DNA of 64,000 nucleotides, from positions 124,001-188,000 of the forward strand of contig NZ_JAGIAV010000002.1 in assembly GCF_017744675.1 (NCBI RefSeq), in the 5' to 3' direction. The translations under genes and the position numbers were made by a program. Positions 62,643 through 64,000 of the stretch are shown here, piece by piece. Each line of letters opens with the position of its first letter. The first letter of the stretch is position 1. Source of the stretch: Flavobacterium sp. (GTDB lineage Bacteria; Bacteroidota; Bacteroidia; Flavobacteriales; Flavobacteriaceae). The notes beneath the pieces are model-generated. The model searched no databases. It had not been told where the DNA came from and saw nothing but the letters and a program-made list of their open reading frames with translations.

Positions 62643-63155
62643 ATGGAAAATAAAGATAGAAATTTATACAGACTAGACGAGCTTTCTGATTATAAAGTCG
62701 CTTCGAACTATTCTGATGTAAGAGGTTGGAAAATTGTAGACTCAGACAACCGCACAATAGGAAAAATTGACAATCTCTGGGTTAATAAAGATATGCAGCG
62801 CGTTGTGTATCTCGATGTTAATCTAGACAAAGGATTAATTGAAGACAGCCGCAATGAGGTACACGATGCAATAGCTAATGACAACGGAAAAGAATTTGTA
62901 TACAAAGATGGAAACAGCCATATCATTATACCAATTGGCTCTGTTAGCATAAATAAAGACACTAAGATTGTCATGGCCAATAATATTGGATATGACACAT
63001 TTAGAAAAACAAGCAGATACAACTTGCAAAATGATTTTGATAGGGAGTACGAAAGAAGAGTATTGAATTCTTATTATCCTACTGAAGAATCGCGCCTTGC
63101 ATCTGAAAGTAATGATGATACTTTTTACAAACGAAGAGAATTTGACAATTACTAA
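62643..63155 (+). CDS. PRC-barrel domain protein
   Basis: A 170-residue soluble protein. The PRC-barrel (about 8-110) shows SNYSDVRGWKIVDSDNRTIG and IDNLWVNKDMQRVVYLDVN, then IIIPIGSVSIN. The C-terminal 60 residues are charged and rich in Tyr and Arg, a likely disordered or RNA/polyanion-contacting tail. PRC-barrels occur in RimM, photosynthetic reaction centres and stress proteins; this stand-alone kind is usually stress-related. Second gene of a two-gene operon, with its own terminator. Confidence 0.85.
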   Translation: MENKDRNLYRLDELSDYKVASNYSDVRGWKIVDSDNRTIGKIDNLWVNKDMQRVVYLDVNLDKGLIEDSRNEVHDAIANDNGKEFVYKDGNSHIIIPIGSVSINKDTKIVMANNIGYDTFRKTSRYNLQNDFDREYERRVLNSYYPTEESRLASESNDDTFYKRREFDNY

Positions 63156-63185
63156 TACCTCTAATTGGCATTAAAAACAAACTCA

Positions 63186-63230
63186 TAAAAAAAAGATCAA
63201 ACGTTTAAAATAGTTTGGTCTTTTTTTATT
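63186..63230 (+). terminator. terminator of the PRC-barrel operon
   Basis: AAAGATCAAAC and GTTTGGTCTTT (one G-U) with a 10-nt loop and T7 run. Confidence 0.8.
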
Positions 63231-63249
63231 TGGGTAAGGTTTCAAAACA

Positions 63250-63275
63250 AAAAAGCCACTCGATTTGAGTGGCTT
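63250..63275 (-). terminator. terminator of the tRNA operon
   Basis: AAGCCACTC and GAGTGGCTT with a 5-nt loop; T-run on the minus strand, 5 nt past the tRNA-Arg end. Confidence 0.85.
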
Positions 63276-63279
63276 CTTG

Positions 63280-63353
<74 letters not shown>

Positions 63354-63369
63354 ATTATTTCAATTGTAG

Positions 63370-63444
63370 TCGGGGTGGCAGGATTCGAACCTGCGGCCTC
63401 CTGCTCCCAAAGCAGGCGCGATAACCGGGCTACGCTACACCCCG
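63370..63444 (-). tRNA. tRNA-Pro (anticodon TGG)
   Basis: 75 nt. Acceptor CGGGGTG pairs with CACCCCG, discriminator A. Anticodon loop TTTGGGA between CTGC and GCAG; T-arm GGTTCGAATCC. CCA is not encoded. Middle gene of the unit. Confidence 0.95.
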
Positions 63445-63458
63445 AGGCAAAATTTAAG

Positions 63459-63542
63459 CGGAGAGACAGGGACTCGAACCCTGGCGACGGTTACCCGTCG
63501 ACAGATTAGCAATCTGCTCCATTACCGCTCTGGCACCTCTCC
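63459..63542 (-). tRNA. tRNA-Ser (anticodon GCT)
   Basis: 84 nt with the long variable arm (CGACGGGTAACCGTCG) of class II tRNAs. Acceptor GGAGAGG pairs with TCTCTCC, discriminator G. Anticodon loop TTGCTAA. Reads AGC and AGU. First gene of the unit, 33 nt after the promoter box. Confidence 0.95.
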
Positions 63543-63574
63543 TTGCTCAAGGAATTGCTTCCGTTTTGCGAGTG

Positions 63575-63605
63575 CAAATGTATAACAACATTCCTTTTCT
63601 CACAA
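63575..63605 (-). promoter_or_regulatory. promoter of the tRNA operon
   Basis: On the minus strand TTG, 20 bp, TACATTTG: a full Bacteroidota promoter 33 bp before tRNA-Ser. Confidence 0.75.
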
Positions 63606-63725
63606 GCTTTTTTTTCAGTTTTTTTAGTTTTTTTTTATCTTTTTTCAAAACCACTTCACAATCAAACAAATAGAATTAACAAAAAATTGACCTTAAATTT
63701 AAAATCACACCTGTTCAATACAAAA

Positions 63726-64000
<275 letters not shown>

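Overview
The window is a stretch of a Flavobacterium-like chromosome (phylum Bacteroidota; an F. johnsoniae-type soil or water species is the best guess). The evidence is the SusC/SusD pair, low GC, Bacteroidota promoters of the TTTG-N19-TAnnTTTG type, A-rich leaders in place of Shine-Dalgarno sites, a bacillithiol gene (bshA), split hut genes, and many exported or lipoprotein genes of types typical of Flavobacteriia. No CRISPR array, insertion sequence, integrase or rRNA is visible.

Region 1 (1-15.4 kb) is a chitin/GlcNAc utilisation locus. On the minus strand, in transcription order, lie susC, susD, a glucosamine-6-phosphate deaminase fused to a PIG-L deacetylase-like domain, a GH20 beta-N-acetylhexosaminidase and a GH18 chitinase that runs off the left edge. 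Divergent to them are a LytS-type kinase and a LytTR regulator that overlap, then a sugar MFS transporter. A 13-bp motif occurs twice, 21 bp apart, in front of susC and once, in the same orientation relative to transcription, in front of the MFS gene. It is the best candidate for the LytTR operator. Proposed logic: GH18 cuts chitin outside the cell, SusCD imports oligomers, GH20 releases GlcNAc, the MFS protein moves GlcNAc across the inner membrane, and the fused deaminase feeds fructose-6-P to glycolysis. A BadF-type GlcNAc kinase candidate sits at 42 kb next to gapA, pfkA and mgsA.

Region 2 (15.4-31 kb) is mostly housekeeping: a transaldolase-type aldolase, an SDR enzyme with a small membrane protein behind it, the SRP RNA (ffs) with clear promoter and terminator, a glutamine cyclotransferase, hutI and hutG, a DEAD-box helicase, a TPR hybrid sensor kinase, a dicarboxylate/amino acid symporter, aroC, a metallophosphatase and a small beta-barrel.

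Region 3 (31-51.3 kb) carries bshA, an Hdr-like membrane Fe-S redox pair, an MCE protein, an amidase with SPOR-like tail, lptD, ridA, mgsA, the GlcNAc kinase, gapA, pfkA, tamB, tsaD and rsmE. MCE, LptD and TamB together make this rich in envelope lipid and outer-membrane biogenesis.

Region 4 (51.3-64 kb) holds a DUF4159 protein, a TrmH-like methyltransferase, an M43 metalloprotease, an AI-2E family permease, a THUMP-like methyltransferase, a VanX-type dipeptidase, an Ivy-like lipoprotein, a fatty acid desaturase, a small XRE regulator module, a ThuA-like protein, a PRC-barrel stress-type operon, three tRNA genes (Ser, Pro, Arg) and the start of a thiolase.

A second layer is the intergenic DNA. 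At least six loci hold different palindromic or short-tandem repeat families, including a 112-bp element that folds as a three-way junction with a UUCG loop and a 103-bp element with 26-bp perfect inverted arms. These, the candidate chitin operator, the fused deaminase and the Ivy-like lipoprotein are the main points worth following up.
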